From: Bradyrhizobium jicamae
Lineage (GTDB): Bacteria > Pseudomonadota > Alphaproteobacteria > Rhizobiales > Xanthobacteraceae
Direction of reading: 5' to 3'
Assembly (NCBI RefSeq): GCF_018130695.1
Contig: NZ_JAFCJX010000002.1
Coordinates: 372,001 to 436,000 of the forward strand
Length of the DNA stretch: 64,000 nucleotides
Below the pieces are notes generated by a model. It saw only the letters and a program-made list of their open reading frames with translations. It was not told the origin of the DNA and made no database searches. This document shows positions 63,306-64,000 of this stretch, in pieces. The position numbers were made by a program, and so were the translations under genes. Numbering within the stretch: the stretch's first letter is position 1; every line of letters starts with the position of its first letter.

Positions 63306-64000
63306 GGTCTCCCGTCACGGGCATCGTGTCCCTGATCATCCTGTTTGCCGCGATCATCGTCGCTTACAGTTCGGTCTTCACCGTGCAGCAGACCGAGCAG
63401 GCGCTGGTGGTGCGGTTCGGCAAGCCGGTCGACATCGCGACCGAGCCCGGCCTGCACTTCAAGGCGCCCTTCATCGATGCGGTGATCCCGATCGACAAGC
63501 GCATCCTGGATCTCGAAAATCCGTCGCAGGAAGTGATCGCCTCCGACCAGAAGCGTCTCGTCGTCGACGCCTTCGCGCGCTATCGCATCAAGGATGCGCT
63601 GCGTTTCTATACCAGCGTCGGCACGATCCAGGCCGCCAACGTGCAGCTCACCACGCTGCTCAACGCGGCGCTGCGCCGCGTGCTCGGCGAGGTCACCTTC
63701 ATCACGGTGGTGCGCGACGAGCGCGAGCGCCTGATGGCGAAGATCCGCGAGCAGCTCGACAAGGAGGCCGACGGCTACGGCATTCAGGTCGTCGACGTCA
63801 GGATTCGGCGCGCCGATCTGCCGGAACAGAACAGCCAGGCCGTCTACGACCGGATGAAGACCGAGCGGCAGCGCGAGGCCGCGGAATTCCGTGCCCAGGG
63901 CGGCCAGAAGGCGCAGGAGATCCGCTCCAAGGCTGATCGCGAGGTCACCGTGATCGTTGCGGACGCGAATTCGGCGGCGGAGCAGATCCGCGGTGCCGGC
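63302..64000 (+). CDS. hflC: FtsH protease modulator HflC, C-terminus cut by window edge
   Basis: A partial band-7 protein; 233 residues are visible of about 300. The N-terminal helix (IVSLIILFAAIIVAYSSVF) and the SPFH domain (QTEQALVVRFGKPVDIATEP, DVRIRRADLPEQNSQAVYDR) are present. It is coupled to hflK by an ATGA overlap. The remaining C-terminus lies outside the window. Confidence 0.94.
   Translation, partial: MRSPVTGIVSLIILFAAIIVAYSSVFTVQQTEQALVVRFGKPVDIATEPGLHFKAPFIDAVIPIDKRILDLENPSQEVIASDQKRLVVDAFARYRIKDALRFYTSVGTIQAANVQLTTLLNAALRRVLGEVTFITVVRDERERLMAKIREQLDKEADGYGIQVVDVRIRRADLPEQNSQAVYDRMKTERQREAAEFRAQGGQKAQEIRSKADREVTVIVADANSAAEQIRGAG

Overview
The window is GC-rich chromosomal DNA of an alphaproteobacterium, most likely Bradyrhizobium or a close relative. 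Three things point there. A circularly permuted two-piece tmRNA is present with the tag ANDNFAPVAQAA. Promoter-like motifs match GGAAC-N16-CGTT (EcfG type) and TTAA-N7-TTAG (CtrA type). Gene order such as thyA-GNAT-folA-hflK-hflC and fumC/DUF4169/RHH/sspB is alphaproteobacterial. The genus call is inference. I see no rRNA, tRNA, CRISPR array, prophage or transposase.

Layout. 1-8.2 kb: a partial Xaa-Pro aminopeptidase, a small EcfG-promoted protein, prmA, two Flp pilins with CtrA-like boxes, a PYROXD2-like oxidoreductase and a membrane-anchored spermidine-synthase-like protein. 8.3-21.5 kb: an atypical M28-fold protein, an L,D-transpeptidase, an ABC-2 exporter, an OmpA-like protein with a Cys-rich partner, a UvrD/PcrA helicase carrying an in-frame palindromic repeat, a DUF1328 protein, a thioesterase, a D-lactate-dehydrogenase-type flavoprotein and a two-domain Spy-like protein. 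21.5-25.3 kb: a cupin, a CadC-like regulator and a SulP transporter.

25.4-33.1 kb (all minus strand) is the most interesting block, a bufferin-type RiPP locus. It has two Cys-rich CKG-repeat precursors, each preceded by the same ECF-type promoter motif (GTGTAACC-N16-CGTAGCT). An MNIO/DUF692 maturase and a BufC/DUF2063 partner follow. Tightly coupled downstream are a creatininase-family hydrolase and an exported HExxH metalloprotein. Upstream lie a periplasmic DUF255 thioredoxin-like protein, a DoxX protein and a CcdA thiol-electron transporter. Together they suggest an envelope metal/thiol-stress system with two possible extra processing enzymes.

33.4-46.3 kb is an uptake and catabolism region: a FadR-type regulator, a TRAP transporter, a 2-hydroxyacid dehydrogenase, a Liv-type ABC transporter with fused LivM-LivG, an MFS carrier, and a TetR regulator divergent from a cytochrome P450 across a near-perfect operator. 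46.5-55.1 kb: a large AsmA protein, a Cys/Met PLP enzyme, an RHH/DUF4169 pair, fumC, sspB and, directly upstream of sspB, ssrA. The tmRNA tag and its ClpXP adaptor are therefore neighbours. 55.3-64 kb: a split CHR-type transporter, a tripartite tricarboxylate transporter (TctB-A-C), then thyA, a GNAT, folA, hflK and the start of hflC.
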